Assembly (NCBI GenBank): GCA_033239125.1
Contig: BSWB01000003.1
Span: 29,093,001-29,157,000, forward strand
From: Fagopyrum homotropicum
Lineage: Eukaryota > Streptophyta > Magnoliopsida > Caryophyllales > Polygonaceae
Length of the DNA stretch: 64,000 nt
Direction of reading: 5' to 3'
Part shown: positions 1 to 13,010 of the stretch, piece by piece
Layout of the letters: each line of letters opens with the position of its first letter
Position numbering within the stretch: position 1 is the stretch's first letter
Translations under genes and position numbers: made by a program
Notes under the pieces: model-generated
Database searches by the model: none
Seen by the model: only the letters and a program-made list of their open reading frames with translations
Told to the model about the DNA's origin: nothing

Positions 1-422
1 CGGTGTGACATTGGAAAGGAGAGAGCGGTCTCATGTCATATGTAAAGAAGCTCCTAAATCAAGTATCCAAGGTAGCGAAATAAAACCTGAAGAAGTATCA
101 TGGGAAGAATGAGAGTAGTAGGAGTTCAAGGCAGCTTGAATGGTGTTCCAATGAGTATCATCAATTGCAAGGTCAATGTCCCTACGATCTTGAGGTGTTA
201 AGGGACCAGGAGATGCAGAGTTGACTTGTTGCATGCAAGGAAACTATTGCGGCTGCTGCGTGTTTGGTGGATTTTGATGGTGGACAATTCGTAGTAGGAG
301 GCGGACCATTGAGAGCAATCCACCTATCTAGATAGCCGTGTATTTTGAAGCAAGTCTTCGTGGTATGACCTGGTCAGTTGCAATGATCGCAAAAAGATTG
401 ATCCTTTGGTATTGTAGAATGA
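1..422 (-). pseudogene. Ty1/copia gag zinc knuckle and protease remnant
   Basis: Read on the minus strand, this stretch encodes a nucleocapsid zinc knuckle (C-x2-C-x4-H-x4-C, near 345-400, with a nonsense codon inside it). A linker and a protease active-site region follow, with WILDLGASLHMT near 31-70 in place of the usual WILDSGA.HMT. That order and spelling are typical of plant Ty1/copia polyproteins, in which protease follows gag directly. A stop codon lies just after HMT and the reading continues as a copia-like protease towards base 1. The sequence is cut at 422/423 by the 3' LTR of element I, so it is the oldest layer visible in the nest. It is non-functional. The rest of the element lies outside the window on both sides. 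Confidence 0.8.
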
Positions 423-2203
423 TGTTCGCTCCTTACGGTGTGTGCAAGCTTTAAATTTATAACCCAAGAAGTATGCTTGAACAAAGATGCAAACCCACAG
501 TGTACGGGTCAATTGTAATAAAAAGCAAGAATTGAAGGGGTCGATCACAAGGACTTAGGTGAAACAAAGCACGAAATCAGGTTGTCAAATATTGCAATTA
601 ACTAAAAGCAATTAAAGCAATCAAAGATGATATAAACTCAAATAAGGGGAAATGCAGATTCTAGGGATTAAAGCATCTAGTTGTGGTTCCGACTCAAGAT
701 CTCAAAGGATAATGCGGACAAATCTGAGGTTTGCAAAGGGATGGTGTTTCTAAGGTGGGAATAGATCACCGGATAAGTCTCACTACTCACTATCCAAAAC
801 CAAAGCTTCCTATCACCGGATAAATCTCAAGGTACTAAGGGAAGGAACAATAATCTCAAACTAACACACCACCCAAGGGAATAGAATCAACCTTTACCGG
901 GTAAGTCTCAGGCTAACTCACAAGGAAGGGATGAAGGCACACTCAAACCCCAATAAAGGATAAACCTTTATTACCTACACTCATGATCTTAGGTAAACAA
1001 ACAAAGGAATCACCGGGTAAGTCTCATCCTAGGCTTGCATTGAACTAGGAAAGCTATAATAAGGATAGGATTTGGCAAACTAGAAAACTTAACTTCAGTT
1101 TCGGATCAGGAAAAGTTCACCTCTTTCAGTCAGATCCCACCCCGGCCGAGATGTTATTCGACTGAGTGAGATGTTCTAGGGTTAAAGTTAAAGACTCGAG
1201 CTTTCAGGGTCCTGCTGGATTAGGATCATTCTATCATCGTCTTTCCCACAACTTTCAGCCAATCACCCTAGAATCGCATAAGAAATTTAGCCAACAATCA
1301 TCATGATAACAATAATCAAATTATATGGAAAGGAAACAATATTCGAACAAGAAAACCTTAAGAAAAAGGTCTCAATAACTGAATCAAATAACAAACAAAC
1401 TGCGTTCCTCAAGTCACAAATCAGCAAAGACAACAAACCAAAAGGAATCTAAGAAAGTCTTACAAACTCCTTCAAAAGCTAACTCCAAACTATGAATCCT
1501 TCCTTCCTTGATCTTCAATCCTTCAATCATTCTTTCAAAGCTTCCAGAAAATCCCTCAATTGCTGGATGTTCTCAGCATGTAAGCATGGTTATTGGATCC
1601 GAAGATGGCTGAATTGTAGAAAATCTAACCCTTTATATAGGAGAATTTTCTTCCAAAGATAAAATATCGTAGAAAGATAATATCCTATAAAATATATCTC
1701 TATCTCTCAAAATAAATCAGCAAAATATAATATCTTCCTTCCAGAAATCCAGCCAAAAATATAAGATATCCTCCTTTCAAAAATAAAAGATCTCAGCCAA
1801 AAATAAAGATCTCGCTGGCGACAGGGTGTTCGCCTCGGTCGGGACGCTCCTCAAGATCACCTCGATCCAGGTGGTACTGTAGCTGACCGAGGTATATCTC
1901 AACTGAATGTAAAATCTCTCGAATTTGGTCCAAATTCAATCTTCTTAATCATTTCCATGCTTCTTGAGGTCTTCCTTAAGCTCTAGAATGTAGCTCCAAT
2001 GACTCCTTATCTCCCTTAGCTCCATTTCGATGCAAAACGTATCATTTTACCTACAATTACAACGAAACTAGGTGTAGACCTCGATTCCCGCAAAGGTAGA
2101 CAAAACAACAATATAATTACATAATATACATCCATACATGCAGATTTATGAAGATAAAACGTCTAAACTAGCCCCAGAATATAGACTATAATACATGCTA
2201 TCA
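423..2203 (-). repeat. 3' LTR of element I (family 1)
   Basis: 1781 bp, bounded on the plus strand by TGTTCGCT (423) and GCTATCA (ending 2203), so TG...CA on the element strand. It matches the LTRs of A, C, J and H along its length but is the most diverged. It contains the ACCGGGTAAGTCTC repeat series (about 770-1030), the family motif near 1815-1890, and a TATA-type promoter around 1635 on the minus strand. Confidence 0.9.
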
Positions 2204-3641
2204 AAATACCCCATACTTGTCCCTTACTTGTCCCCAAGAAAGTTCAAAATCTTAGATACAAGATACAATGGATTATAAGTCAGTAAGATCAATGACAAGC
2301 ATTTCAAAACAGTTTTGGTGGTGTGCTCCACTCATAGATCACCCTAAGAGAATGCTTCATGGCAAATAAAATAAAAACATGATCAAAACATTTTATAAAT
2401 ATAAGAAAGCTGTTCATATTTGCATAAAATCATAGAATGCATAATAAATCATATTTATCGAAATTAATCAAGTATAATCCAGTTTAAACCACCAAGTCAA
2501 TCAACAAGCTTTAGGTCTCAAGGGCTTCCAAAAGAGGTCAAGAAACGTGTCAGGGTGGAATGTATATAGGATAATGTGTTGCTAGAATCCAGGAAAAGAA
2601 TCTTACTTCACTTTCTTTGAAACTCAACATCTTCAACCAATAAGCTTTGCTTATTTTTACTTTACTTTACTTTTTGGGATGCATGGACAGAGGTGCACAA
2701 TAACCGAAGCCTAGGAGATCAGCAATCATCAATTTCTCGAGATTCCTCAAACCTTTGATGCACATACCATGACCCGTTAGGAATATCGCTCAATCCGACT
2801 TTGGCAAGACACAAACACCCGGCTATGTGAATGGTGCTGAGTTACTCATCATCATGATTAACTTCCCCAAACCTAATTGTTTCTTTCTAACTCCTTCAGC
2901 CAACATCTCAACTTCACTTTCACTTGCTTTTCTTCGCTTGCTTGCTTCTAAATTCCCGGATAGGTAAAGCGAGGCAAATATGTATATGAGGGGCTAAGCA
3001 TGATCAAGAAGAAGAAGAGAACATAATGAATTGCTTTAATCATCCCAGGAAGAGTGTGATAGAACTTATCATGTGGTGTTAACCTTCAAATCCAACATAA
3101 TTTTGATAAAAACAAAGTATTAAACATGCTAAAACTTAGAACAAAGTATTTTGAACTTAAACATATCATAAAACCTTTCGAGCATATAAAGATTTTAAAA
3201 CCAATATGAAAACAAAATCATCATTGAGGTCATATCCAGAGAAGAAGCACAAAATGGTTTCGAAAAACTCTTAGTTAAGAACCTGCCTTGGTCGAGGTGT
3301 TCTGACGTCATCCGAGGTGTCTACCTCGTCCAGTCAAGAACATCCCGGTCAAGGTCATAAATTTTTTTTTCAAACCAGTTTTTGACGCTTTTCTCAGACA
3401 GAAACCTGTATGTATGCATGTAATGGCAGATAAACACATAGAGCTAAATAAGATCATACATATCCATCAAGAGTCATACAAACATACACACATAGTCAAA
3501 TAGGTACATCCACATACCCCATACTTGGGGCACATTGTCCCAATGGGTCAAAATAAGTCAAAGAACAGAGTACTCACCGGACCTAGCTGAACTGAATAAA
3601 TAATAAAGAAAGAAAATCCATGTTGCTCTAGTCCTCGTCAG
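2204..3641 (-). other. 3' non-coding region of element I
   Basis: No coding sequence is recognised. The hairpin before the LTR is at 2223-2242 (one mismatch in the stem) and is followed on the element strand by AAGTATGGGGTATTT. The block conserved among all five elements lies at about 2672-2875. A family-1 motif cluster is at about 3283-3355. The second hairpin and PPT-like tract, just downstream of the env-position gene, are at 3511-3542. Confidence 0.75.
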
Positions 3642-5093
3642 CTAATGGTGAGGTGGTGGTGGATGTGGGATGTAGGGGTGTTGAGATGGATCAAATGGAT
3701 ACCCCATTATATGCTGGAACTGGATATCCATCATCCGGTGCTGGTAGTGCTAAGTCTCTCTAATCTGATGCATCTAGCTGTCAGTATATAGGTGCTCATC
3801 ATCAAAGCACTGGGACACATCAATTGTCATAGCTGCGTAGGAGTCGGTCATCTACTCAGTCAGCTCATCAATCCATCGGTGAGCTACTGGATGTCTGTGC
3901 CTGCGGACTTTGCGTCGGGCTGGTCGTGATTGTGCTGCTGCCTCCTCTACTGTCCCCTCGTCATCTAGATCGATAACTGGCACACTAGGATCGGCGGTAT
4001 CAGTACCGGTCTCCATAGTAGCTCCGCCATCATCATAATCCTCCTCATCCTCAGCTGGTGCAGCATCTTTGGCATGTTACATGTAGGGAAGCCAGGCAGA
4101 AGACCAGTATTGCTGGTCAAAGACTGTGAACTGAGCAGACCAAAGAATGCCCTAAGGAGCTGTCGCCTCCCATGGCATAGCAACATATGGTGTACTAAGA
4201 CCACGAGGAACCAGAATGCGCCTCGTGATCATCTCCTGAAGTCCAAGCGGCTTCGCAGCCGCAACCACTGTACATGCACTCAAATCTAGACCCATGGCAG
4301 TATCAATATGGGTCACTAAACCTCCGCAACAGATGTCTCCCTTGGACTTGCCCTTGATCTTATGCAAGTCCTCGGCCAACATGCCTCCAAAGTCAGGCAC
4401 CCCATGAGTCACCATACAAAATAAACTCAACAGCTCACCCTTTCTCATCTTCTGGGGCGTCTATGTACGCGCTAAAAGATTCTCACTGAATATACGGTGA
4501 GCAAGACGAAAGGCGAGGTGGAAGATGATACGCTCTCTAGAATCTCCAGGTTTCCACCTGTCACTATACTCCACCACATGGGCTATCTTGCCCCAAAAGT
4601 CTCGAGCCACTTCTCGGGAAGGAAAATCAGTCACGGTGGGAGTAGGGAAGCCAAAGATCCCCCTGAACTGGTCCATCAGTACTATGTAGTTCCGGTTCAG
4701 CAACCGGTATTTGATGTTGTTCCTCTCAGGAACGTGAGTGACAGAACTCACGAACTCCATAGTTGACTCGACGTAGGTTGGAGCTCGAATCTCCATAAAC
4801 TTCTCCAGCCCTACCATAGAAATCATCTTCCTCAAGTCCTCCACCACGTAGAGGCACTCGAAGGCAGCAACAACTAAGAAACGCGGGGCAACTATAGGAT
4901 GCCCGCATATCCTATCGAAATCAGCCTGGTGACGCTCATGTATCCCCGGTGTAGAAGGGTGAGATGCAGAAGAAGGGGAAGAACCAATGGGCCTATCTCT
5001 CAGAACCAGCTGGTGATCGGATCTGTTGCTCAGGACTGCTGACAGGATGAACACCTCGGTTGCTCTGACACCACCTCGGCCGAGACACAACAC
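3642..5093 (-). pseudogene. Env-position gene of element I (ATHILA ORF-1-like), broken
   Basis: This protein is encoded downstream of integrase, the place taken by env in Athila elements. It resembles the plant ATHILA ORF-1-type family. Recognisable blocks are IHERH near 4930, APRFL near 4880, KYRLLNRNYIVLMDQF and FGFPTPT near 4640-4710, HLAFRLAHRIFSENLL near 4490, then DICCGGLVTHI and VPRGLSTPYVAMPWE near 4170-4350. After these come an acidic stretch, a basic RRKVRRHR stretch and a proline-rich tail. It is interrupted by a nonsense codon between 4461 and 4448, another after 4152, and several more in the C-terminal third. The start codon seen in C is not an ATG here. Unlike A and C it keeps a lysine at the GLEKF position. 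No signal peptide or membrane segment is visible. Confidence 0.75.
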
Positions 5094-5845
5094 GACTGGA
5101 CCGAGGCGAAGTACTGTGCGATTACAACTCTTTGAATTTCCAGTTATTTTCCCTCAAATCACTACCAATTGCTTCCTATGGGGTACTTATATCTTTTTCA
5201 GCAACAATGGATGACAACCAAAGCCAGATCCGTCTAAAATCAGTAAAAGAAAGAGAGAAAGGGTTTTCGAACGAAATACCCAGATTCTGCAGATTCGGAG
5301 AGTTTTTCCCGCAGTTTGTTGCTTGAAATCCGTTCCTCTCGCTTCCTATGGTGAAATCGAACGAAAAATTGTGGAAAACGAGCGAGAAATAAGGAAACGA
5401 GGCTAGGGCAAGCCGTGGTCGAGACTCGGTTGAGAGGGAGAAGTTAGGAGAGAGAATCCGCTTTGCCTTTTATACCCCTCACTGAATCTGATATCACCTT
5501 GGTCGAGGTGGTCCCGATCGGACGAAGGTGTGTGACTGGATGTTAGACCTAGTCGCCTCGGTTGCCTCAAGAACATCTCGGTCGAGGTGCTGTGTCAGCA
5601 ACCGAGATGTGTCTCAGTCAAACTCCGTCTTCTCAATTTCTCGAACTTCTATCCTTCCAGTGTAGCTCCTGAGTTGTAATCCTTCCTTAGAGAGTACCTG
5701 GTTTCCATCTAGGGGACGCCAAAAACAAAGCAAAGCAAAAGCAAACTATATAAACTAAGCTAGAAAAAGGGAAAAGAAAGTAATAGCTTGGGTTGCCTCA
5801 CAAGAAGCGCTTGATTTAAGTTCGCTAGTTGGACCGTACATCATC
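5094..5845 (-). other. Leader between integrase and env-position gene of element I
   Basis: No coding sequence is seen. It carries family-1 inverted-repeat motifs, for example CACCTTGGTCGAGGTG at 5495-5510 and CATCTCGGTCGAGGTG at 5574-5589. The same spacer holds the same motif type in A and C. Confidence 0.65.
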
Positions 5846-7060
5846 CTTGAACAAGGTATAGTGGTGCAATCTCCTCAATCTGGAGTCCCGGTTAGTACTT
5901 CTTCAGCCTATGACCATTAAACTTAAAGCTTCCGCTTGTTTCAACCCAAATCTCAACTGCACCATAGGGAAAAACATGTTTCACAATGTAAGGTCCTGTC
6001 CATCTAGATTTCAACTTACCTGGAAAGAGGCGGAGACGGGAGTTGAAGAGTAGAACTAGATCTCCCTCTTTGAACTCCTTAGGGATAATATGCTTGTCAT
6101 GTCATCTCTTCGTTCTTTCCTTGTAGATCTTGACATTCTCATAAGCGTTTAAGCGCAACTCCTCCAGCTCATTGATGTCCAATAATCTCTTCTCTCCGGC
6201 TTCCTTGATGTCGAAATTCAACCACTTGATTACCCAATACGCTTTGTGCTCCAGCTAACCGGGTAGATGACAAGACTTCCCATATACCAAATTGTAAGGG
6301 GTGGTACCAATGAGAGTCTTGAATGCGGTCCTATAAACCCAAAGAGCGTCGTCCAACTTCATGGACCAATCCTTCCTCGTCCTAGAGACGGTCTTCTCCA
6401 AAATTGCCTTGATTTCTCTATTCGAGATTTCGACCTGTCCACTAGTTTGAGGGTGATAAGGGGTTGCTACCTTGTGGGTTACCCTATACTTCGATAGAAG
6501 TGCCTTAAACTTCCGGTTGATGAAATGTGTCCCTCCATCGCTGATGATGATGGGTGGTGTCCCAAAACGTGGAAAGATAGTCCGATTGAAGAACTTCACA
6601 ACCACCATGGTGTCATTTGTGGGAGAGGCAATGGCTTCCACCCATCTAGAGATGTAGTCAACAAGTAGGAGAATGTAGAGATTCCCCTCGGATAATGGGA
6701 AAGGTCCTCTAAAATCAACTCCCCATACATCAAAGATCTCAACCTCTTGAATATTGTTGAGTGGCATCTCGTTCCTTCTAGACAAGTTCCCTGTTCTTTG
6801 GCATGCATCACAAGAAACAACAAACGTTTGCACATCCTTAAATAATGTAGGCCAAAAGAAACCAGAACGTAATACCTTAGCGCACATTTTTTGAGCGCTA
6901 GCATGTCCTCCACAAGGAAGCGAGTGGCAATGCCGTATAACACTAGAAACTTCATCCTCTGGAATGCATCGTCGAAGCATCCCATCCGGACCTCTCCTAA
7001 ATAGTAGAGGTTCATTCCATTAGTAGTGGCGTACATCCTTGAAGAATTTCTTCCTTTGAG
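5846..7060 (-). pseudogene. Integrase of element I
   Basis: Ty3/gypsy integrase. The 241-aa open part (6255-6980) has the HHCC zinc-binding N-terminus (RHCHSLPCGGHAS, then CDACQRTGN). The DDE core follows, with D in DVWGVDFRGPF, D in IISDGGTHF, and E in SGQVEISNREIK. Next comes the KDWSMKLDDALWVYRTA region. The C-terminal part (GDLVLLFNSRLRLFPGKLKSRWTGPY) continues in frame to about 5846 but is cut off by a nonsense codon after CHLPG (near 6252) and another near 6100. The catalytic core is otherwise complete, unlike that of C. N-terminal coding continues upstream to about 7060. Confidence 0.85.
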
Positions 7061-7555
7061 CGTACGTCAATCCGGGCGGTATTTCTTAGCAAACAAGATG
7101 ATTAACAATATCAGCATACCAAGGTTCTTTACTATCAGAAGCTTGGTGGAGCCAGTGCTCCACCAACTGTAAATGAGTCTCAAAAAAGGGTTTAGGAAGT
7201 TTGTTGTCATCTGTTGACAACATCTCGCTTGTTGTCTCGGCCGGTGTCCGAGGTGGGTGACCGAGATGTTCTTCAGATAAGAACACCTCGCTTGGTCCAG
7301 AAAGTTCCTCGGTCGAGGTACTGGAACTGGGACCGAAACCTAAATTGCTCTTCTTCCCTTGAATTAGTCTCTGAATCTTAGCTCTTGGATCTGCTTCCAG
7401 TGCCTTTAAACTCCGTGTATATGCATAACAAGAAACATCTATACCTTCCTCCATTAAGCTGAAACTAAGAACTCTTTCTAGAGGATCATTAATAAGGATA
7501 GAGCTCACCAATTCTCTTGATTCTTCTTCATCATAGATGTTGAAGATACCATCCT
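7061..7555 (-). pseudogene. Post-protease linker fused to integrase N-terminus, RT-RNase H missing (element I)
   Basis: The 141-aa open stretch 7086-7511 begins in the sequence that follows protease (SSILINDPLERVLSFSL). It runs through a linker coding the family motif (CCTCGGTCGAGGTA at 7307-7320 falls in STSTEEL) and then passes straight into HLQLVEHWLHQ...WYADIVNHLVC, which normally follows RNase H. About 600 residues of RT and RNase H are absent. Element C has the equivalent junction (NKL..PF..HLQLVEH). The deletion is therefore inherited rather than local decay. The left copy of the J target site (ATCCT) is 7551-7555. Confidence 0.8.
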
Positions 7556-9304
7556 TGATAGCATGAATTATAGTCTATATTTTGGGGTTTGTTTGGACGT
7601 TTTATCTTCAATAATCTGCATGTTTGTATGTATAATATGTGATTATATTACCATTTCATCTACCTTTGCGGGAATCAAGGTCTGCACCTAGTTTTGTTGT
7701 AAAAAAAGGTAAAATGGCACGTTTTGCATCAAAAAGGAGCAAAAGGAGCTATGGAGTCATTAGAGCTACATTCAAGAACATAAGGAAACACCCAAGAAGC
7801 ATAGCCATGGATTAGAGATTCACTTTGGACCAGATTTTAGAGATTTCACATTCAGTTGTGACTCACCTCGGTTGACCACAGATTCACCTCGACCGAGGTG
7901 ATCCAGAGAAGTCGACTCGACCGAGGCGAACACCTGGGACGCGGCGAGAATATTTTATTCTTGGCTGAGATCTTTTATCTTTGGAAAGAGATCTTATATT
8001 TTTGGGCTTGGCTCCTGGAAGGAAGAAGATATGCTATATCATATATTTTACCCATTTTTATGGGAAGAGATCTTTCTAAGATATCTTATCTTTGGAGAGT
8101 AATTTTCCTATAAAAAGGGTCGGATTTCCCATAAATACGACATCCGCTATCACTTTGCTTACACCTACTACACCGTTGCGGCCATACTCCAGTTGGGAGA
8201 TTTGAAGAACCTTTTTGAAGGTTCAAGAAGGAAGATTGTAGCTTTTATAGCTTTTGAAGGGTTTTTGTAAGATCATCTTAGATTCCCTTCCTTGTTGTCT
8301 TGTCTTGTTGGATTTCTATCCAAGGAACGCTTTTTTGTGATATTTGATTCAATTATTGAAGTATTTTCATTAAATTCTTCTTGTTCAAATATTCACTTTC
8401 TTCCCATATATTTGATTAATACTTTCGTGATGATGAGTGGCTAATCTCTTTGTGTGATTCTAGGGTGATTGGCTGAAGGTTGTGGGAAAAACAATGATAG
8501 AATAATCTTAATCACAGTAGGACCCTGAAAGTACGAGTCTTTAATCTTAACCCTACGCATCTCGTTCAGTCGATGAACATCTCGGCCGGGGTGGAATTCT
8601 TCTGACCGAGGTGACTTATCTGATCCGAAACTGAGAGTTAAGTGTTAGAGTTTGCCAAATCCTATTCTTATTACACCTTTCCTGGTTCAATGCAAGCCTA
8701 GGATGAGACTTACCCGGTAATTCCTTTGTTTGTTTACCTAAGATCATAAGTGTAGGTAATAAAGGTTTATCCTTTATTGGGGTTTGAGTGTGATTTCATC
8801 CCATCTTTGTGAGTTAGCCTGAGACTTACCCGGTAAAGGTTGATTCTATTTCCTTAGATGGTGTGTTAGTTTGAGGTTATAGTTCTTTATCTTAATTCCT
8901 TAAGACTTACCCGGTAATAGGAGTTACGGTTTAGGATTAGTAAATAGTGAGACTTACCCGGTGATCTATTCCACTTTAGTAACACCTCCCCTATGCAAAA
9001 ACCTCAGCTTTGTCCGCTTCTCTTTAGATCTTGAGTTGGAACCACAACTAGATGCTTTAATCCCTAGAATTGCATATTTCCTTTATTGACTCTTATCATC
9101 TTTGATTGTTTTAATTGCTTTGTGGTTAGTAATTGCTAAAGCTTACCGTAATTGGACTTTATTTCACTAAGTCCCTGTGATCGACCCCTGGAATTCCTTG
9201 CTTTTTACTACGATTGACCCGTACACTGCGGGTTCGCATCCTTGTTTTAAGCTTACGTCTAGGGTTATAAATTTAAAGCTTGCACACACCGTTTGGAGCG
9301 AGCA
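7556..9304 (+). mobile_element. Solo LTR J (family 1)
   Basis: 1749 bp from TGATAGCATG to GGAGCGAGCA, flanked by a perfect 5-bp duplication ATCCT (7551-7555 and 9305-9309). No internal sequence remains, so this is a solo LTR left by LTR-LTR recombination. It interrupts element I between protease and its linker. The TATA box is TATAAAAAGGG near 8111, and the four ACTTACCCGGT repeats lie between about 8705 and 8965. Confidence 0.93.
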
Positions 9305-9634
9305 ATCCTCCAGCGGCTCTCCTTTCAATGCAGCAAGCAATGCAAATTCCACTTGATCTCCACCAATGTTGAATTTCAACTTGGCGTTCTTACAATCCAC
9401 ATTGCAATCCGAAGTTGCTAGAAATGGTCTTCCGAGAATGATAGGAACAGGATAATCTGCGGGTATGCTAAGTACAACAAAGTCTATAGGTAAATAGAAG
9501 TTACCTAACTTGACGGGAATGTCTTCCAAAATACCCACGGGATGGGTAATGGAGCGATCCGCTATGTATAACCTTATCTTCACCGTCTTGGGCTCTCCGA
9601 GTCCGATCTTCTCACATATCTCCAGCGGGATGAT
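9305..9634 (-). pseudogene. Aspartic protease fragment of element I
   Basis: Minus-strand reading gives the second half of the retroviral-type protease: KIRLYIADRSITHPVGILEDIPVKL, then IPADYPVPIILGRPFLATS and NVDCKNAKLKFNIGGDQVEFALLAALKGE. It matches A (27180-27450) and C almost residue for residue. The catalytic DLGAS triplet lies on the other side of the E insertion, out of the window. The reading is cut on the left by solo LTR J at 9304. Non-functional. Confidence 0.88.
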
Positions 9635-12600
9635 TGTTCGCTCAAAAGTGTGTGCGTCAAAGTCCTAAAATTTATAAAACTGAAATTAAGCGAAAGCAAA
9701 CTTGCAGTGTACGGATCGGCGTAGTAGAGGAAGAATTTCAGAGTATCGAACTTAGGGATTTGGTGAAACAAAATCAGTTTCGAATAATCGAGCAATCAAA
9801 ACTATAGAAGCTTTGCAAATAATTGGGAAAACATCAATCCTAAAGATCCATATATCCAGTTGTAGCAATCGATTCAAGATATTCTATAGATATAAGGACA
9901 AAGTTGAGGTTGCAAAGGTATAACTAATGTAAGGTTGAGTACGGTGAAGTTCCAAAACCTTATATGTCTAACCCAAGGACACTCTCTATAAAGGTTGTTG
10001 AGGCTGCAGTATAGAAAGGATCTAAAGGTAAGAATTAATCTCAAATACTCATGCCCAAACCCAAGGAATCAAAGATAGGCTAAAACGGTTAAGGTTGTGA
10101 CACTCGAAACCGAAATAGAGGATGTTGAGTCTCACTACTACCTAGGAAAGGCAAGCCAAGGCTAGGTTAAAGCAAATCTTTAACTTTGGATTAAAACAAA
10201 AGCAGAAGTCGTAAAACAGAGGAAATCACGGCTGGATCTTGAGATTCCACGGTCGTGGAACTCAAGAACATACCGTAATAAAGGGTTTTGACGAGGTTTC
10301 TCACACTCTCAGGGTTCAATCTGTTTATGATCGATCTATCATCATCTAAGCCACAACTATCAACCCTTCACCTTAGAATTGCTAAAGGGTTTTAGCCAAT
10401 AATCATCATCACGATATCAAAAATCAAGTTTAAAAGAAAAAAGGTATAAAACTCCGAAAACTCAATTACTATCCAATAACAAAACTCGAATCCGAAACAA
10501 TGTATGTTTGATGAATGCAGAAAAGTAGGAATAGAAATCCTCACAACGATTTAGAGAAATAACAAAGAACAGGATGTCAATCCGTCCTTCAATGTAAACC
10601 CTAAGATATCTCGAAAGTACACAATCTCCAAAATCACGTCTTTTCCCAAATCTCCAATCCTTCGCCTCAATCCCCAACGTCCAATTGCAAGCAAAAGTAA
10701 AATGAACCCTAAAGCATCCGTCTTTGAAACTCCCTTCTCAAGCCTTCTTATAGGGAGAAAGAGGGTTACGAGAAGGCCCAATAACCGTCGCTGACGTGGC
10801 AAATATGACACGTCACTTCGTCATGGAAATCACGGTCTAGTACAAGTTTTCACGGCCGTGGTTTTGGTCGTGTAACTTTCTATTGTGCTCCAAATTCACT
10901 TTCCATGATCCAATGCCAAGTCCACGGCCGTAATTTAGGGCGTGAAAGTCTAAATTCTTTGTGAAAGCCTTTATTTCATGATGTTCTTCACTCATGCTCC
11001 TTCCTTAGTGATAGCATGTATTATAGTCTATATTTTGGGACTTGTTTAGATGTTTTGTCTTCAATAATCTACATGTTTGAATGTATATTATGTGATTATA
11101 TTGTTGTTTCATCTACCTTTACGGGAATCGAGGTCTACACCAAGTTTCGTTGTAATCGTAGGTAAAATGGCACATTTTGGATTGAAATGGAGCCAAGGAG
11201 CAAAGGAGTCATAGGAGCTACATTCTGGAGCTTTAAGAAGAACTCATGAAGCAAGGAATTAACAAAGATGATTTACTTTGGACTAGATTTGAGAGATTTC
11301 ACATTCAGCTGAGATTCACCTCAGTCAGCTACAGTGTCACCTCGACCGAGGTGATCTAGAGGAGCGCCCCGACCGAGGCGAATACCCTGACGCGGCGAGA
11401 TATAATTTATTTGGCTGAGATCTTTTATTTTTGGAAGGAGAGATCTTATATTTTTGGGCTGAATTTCTGGAAGGAAGATCATATATTTAGGAGATCTATT
11501 TTAGAGATATGAATATATTTTATTAGGAAATTATCTTTTTAGGATAATTCTCATCTTTGGAAGATAATTCTCCTATAAAAGGGTTGGATTTTCCATAATT
11601 TATCATCACCGCATGCTTGGAGGCTGAGAATAACCAGCAAAGGGAGGATTTTCTAGAAGCTTTGAAGGAAGGAAGGGAGATTGAAGATCAATCAAGGAAG
11701 GACTGATAGTTCGGATATAGCTTTTAAGGGGATTTGTAAGACTTTCTTAGATTCCCTTTTGTTGATTGTCTTGTTGGATTTGTGATCCAAGGAACGCTGA
11801 TTTGTTTGATATTTAATTCAGTTATTGAAGCCTTGTTCTTAAGGTTTTTGTGTTCAAATACTCATTCTCTTCCCATATATTTGATTATTGCTTTCATGAT
11901 GATGAGTGGCTAATTTCTTTGTGCGATTCTAGGGTGATTGGCTGAAAGTTGTGGGAAAAACAATGATAGAATAATCTTAATCCCAGTAGGACCCTGAAAG
12001 CTCGAGTCTTTATTCTTAACCCTAGAACATCTCGTTCAGTCGATGAACATCTCGGCCGGGGTGGAACTTGACTGACCGAGGTAATTCTTTCTGATCCGTA
12101 ACTGAGAGTTAAGTGTTAGAGTTTGCCAAATCCTATTCTTATTACACCTTTCCTGGTTCAATGCAAGCCTAGGATGAGACTTACCCGGTGATTCCTTAGT
12201 TTGTTTACCCAAGATCATAAGTGTAGGTAATAAAGGTTTATCCTTTATTGGGGTTTGAGTGTGCCTTCATTTCATCTTTGTGAGTTAGCCTGAGACTTAC
12301 CCGGTAAAGGTTGATTCTCTTCCCTTAGTTGGTGTGTTGGTTTGAGATTATAATTCCTCTCCTTAGTACCTTGACACTTACCCGGTAATAGGAGCTTTTG
12401 GTTTGGAGTTAGTGAGTATTGAGAATTACCCGGTGATCTATTTCACTTTAGAAACACTTTCCCCTTGCAAAATCTCAGCTTTGTCCGCTTATCTTGAGAT
12501 CTTGAGTTGGAACCACAACTAGACGCTTTAATCCCTAGAATTTGCATATTCCCTTTAATTGACCTTATTGATTGTTTTAATCGCTTTTGTGGTTATTAGT

Positions 12601-13010
12601 TACATTGACAACCTATACTTGCTTAGTTTCACCTAAGTCCCTAAGATCGACACCCCGAAATTCTTGCTTTTACTATAATTGATCCGTACACTACTAGTTC
12701 ACATCCTTGTTTTAAGCATATTTCTTGGGATATAAATTTAAAGCTTGCACACACCGTTTGGAGTGAACACTTAGCATCTCCAAAGCATCTCCTTGACATC
12801 TAGCATGATCAAATACTCCCTTCCTTCCACATTTTGCTCCAATTCAAGCTTTTATTCACCTGTAAACAAAACAAAGCTAGCGTAGATCTCTATATCGACA
12901 AAGTGGGTGAATGAGCTTACAAATGCTTCAAACTCATATCCATGTACACATAAAAGAGGGAAAAACAATTAAAACAAGTGCCTAAAATATAGTCATATTT
13001 CATGCTAACA
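9635..13010 (-). repeat. 3' LTR of element E (family 2), split by solo LTR H
   Basis: Runs on the plus strand from TGTTCGCTCAAAAG (9635) to CATGCTAACA (ending 13010). About 1610 bp remain once H and one target copy are removed. It aligns with the D LTR through GAGTATCGAAC (about 9738), the ACACTCTC..AAAGGTTGTTGAG block (about 9970) and the family-2 palindrome derivatives at about 10240-10265 and 10835-10945. Substitutions and indels against D are numerous. Confidence 0.82.
11009..12769 (+). mobile_element. Solo LTR H (family 1)
   Basis: 1761 bp from TGATAGCATG to GGAGTGAACA, flanked by a perfect CTTAG duplication (11004-11008 and 12770-12774). No internal domain follows. It lies inside the 3' LTR of E. 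The TATA box is CTATAAAAGGG near 11572, the family-1 motifs are near 11335-11385 and 12030-12085, and four ACTTACCCGGT-type repeats follow. Confidence 0.93.

Larger units (their letters stand above)
423..9634 (-). mobile_element. Element I: Athila-type retrotransposon, family 1, 3' part (RT-less form)
   Basis: Order along the minus strand, read from right to left: protease fragment (9305-9634), post-protease linker joined directly to integrase (7061-7555), integrase (5846-7060), leader, env-position gene (3642-5093), 3' non-coding region, 3' LTR (423-2203). It is interrupted at 7556-9304 by solo LTR J and at 9634/9635 by element E. The 5' part (gag, PBS, 5' LTR) must lie beyond the right edge of the window. 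The candidate left target-site duplication is AATGA (418-422); its partner is not visible. RT and RNase H are missing at the same junction as in element C. Confidence 0.88.
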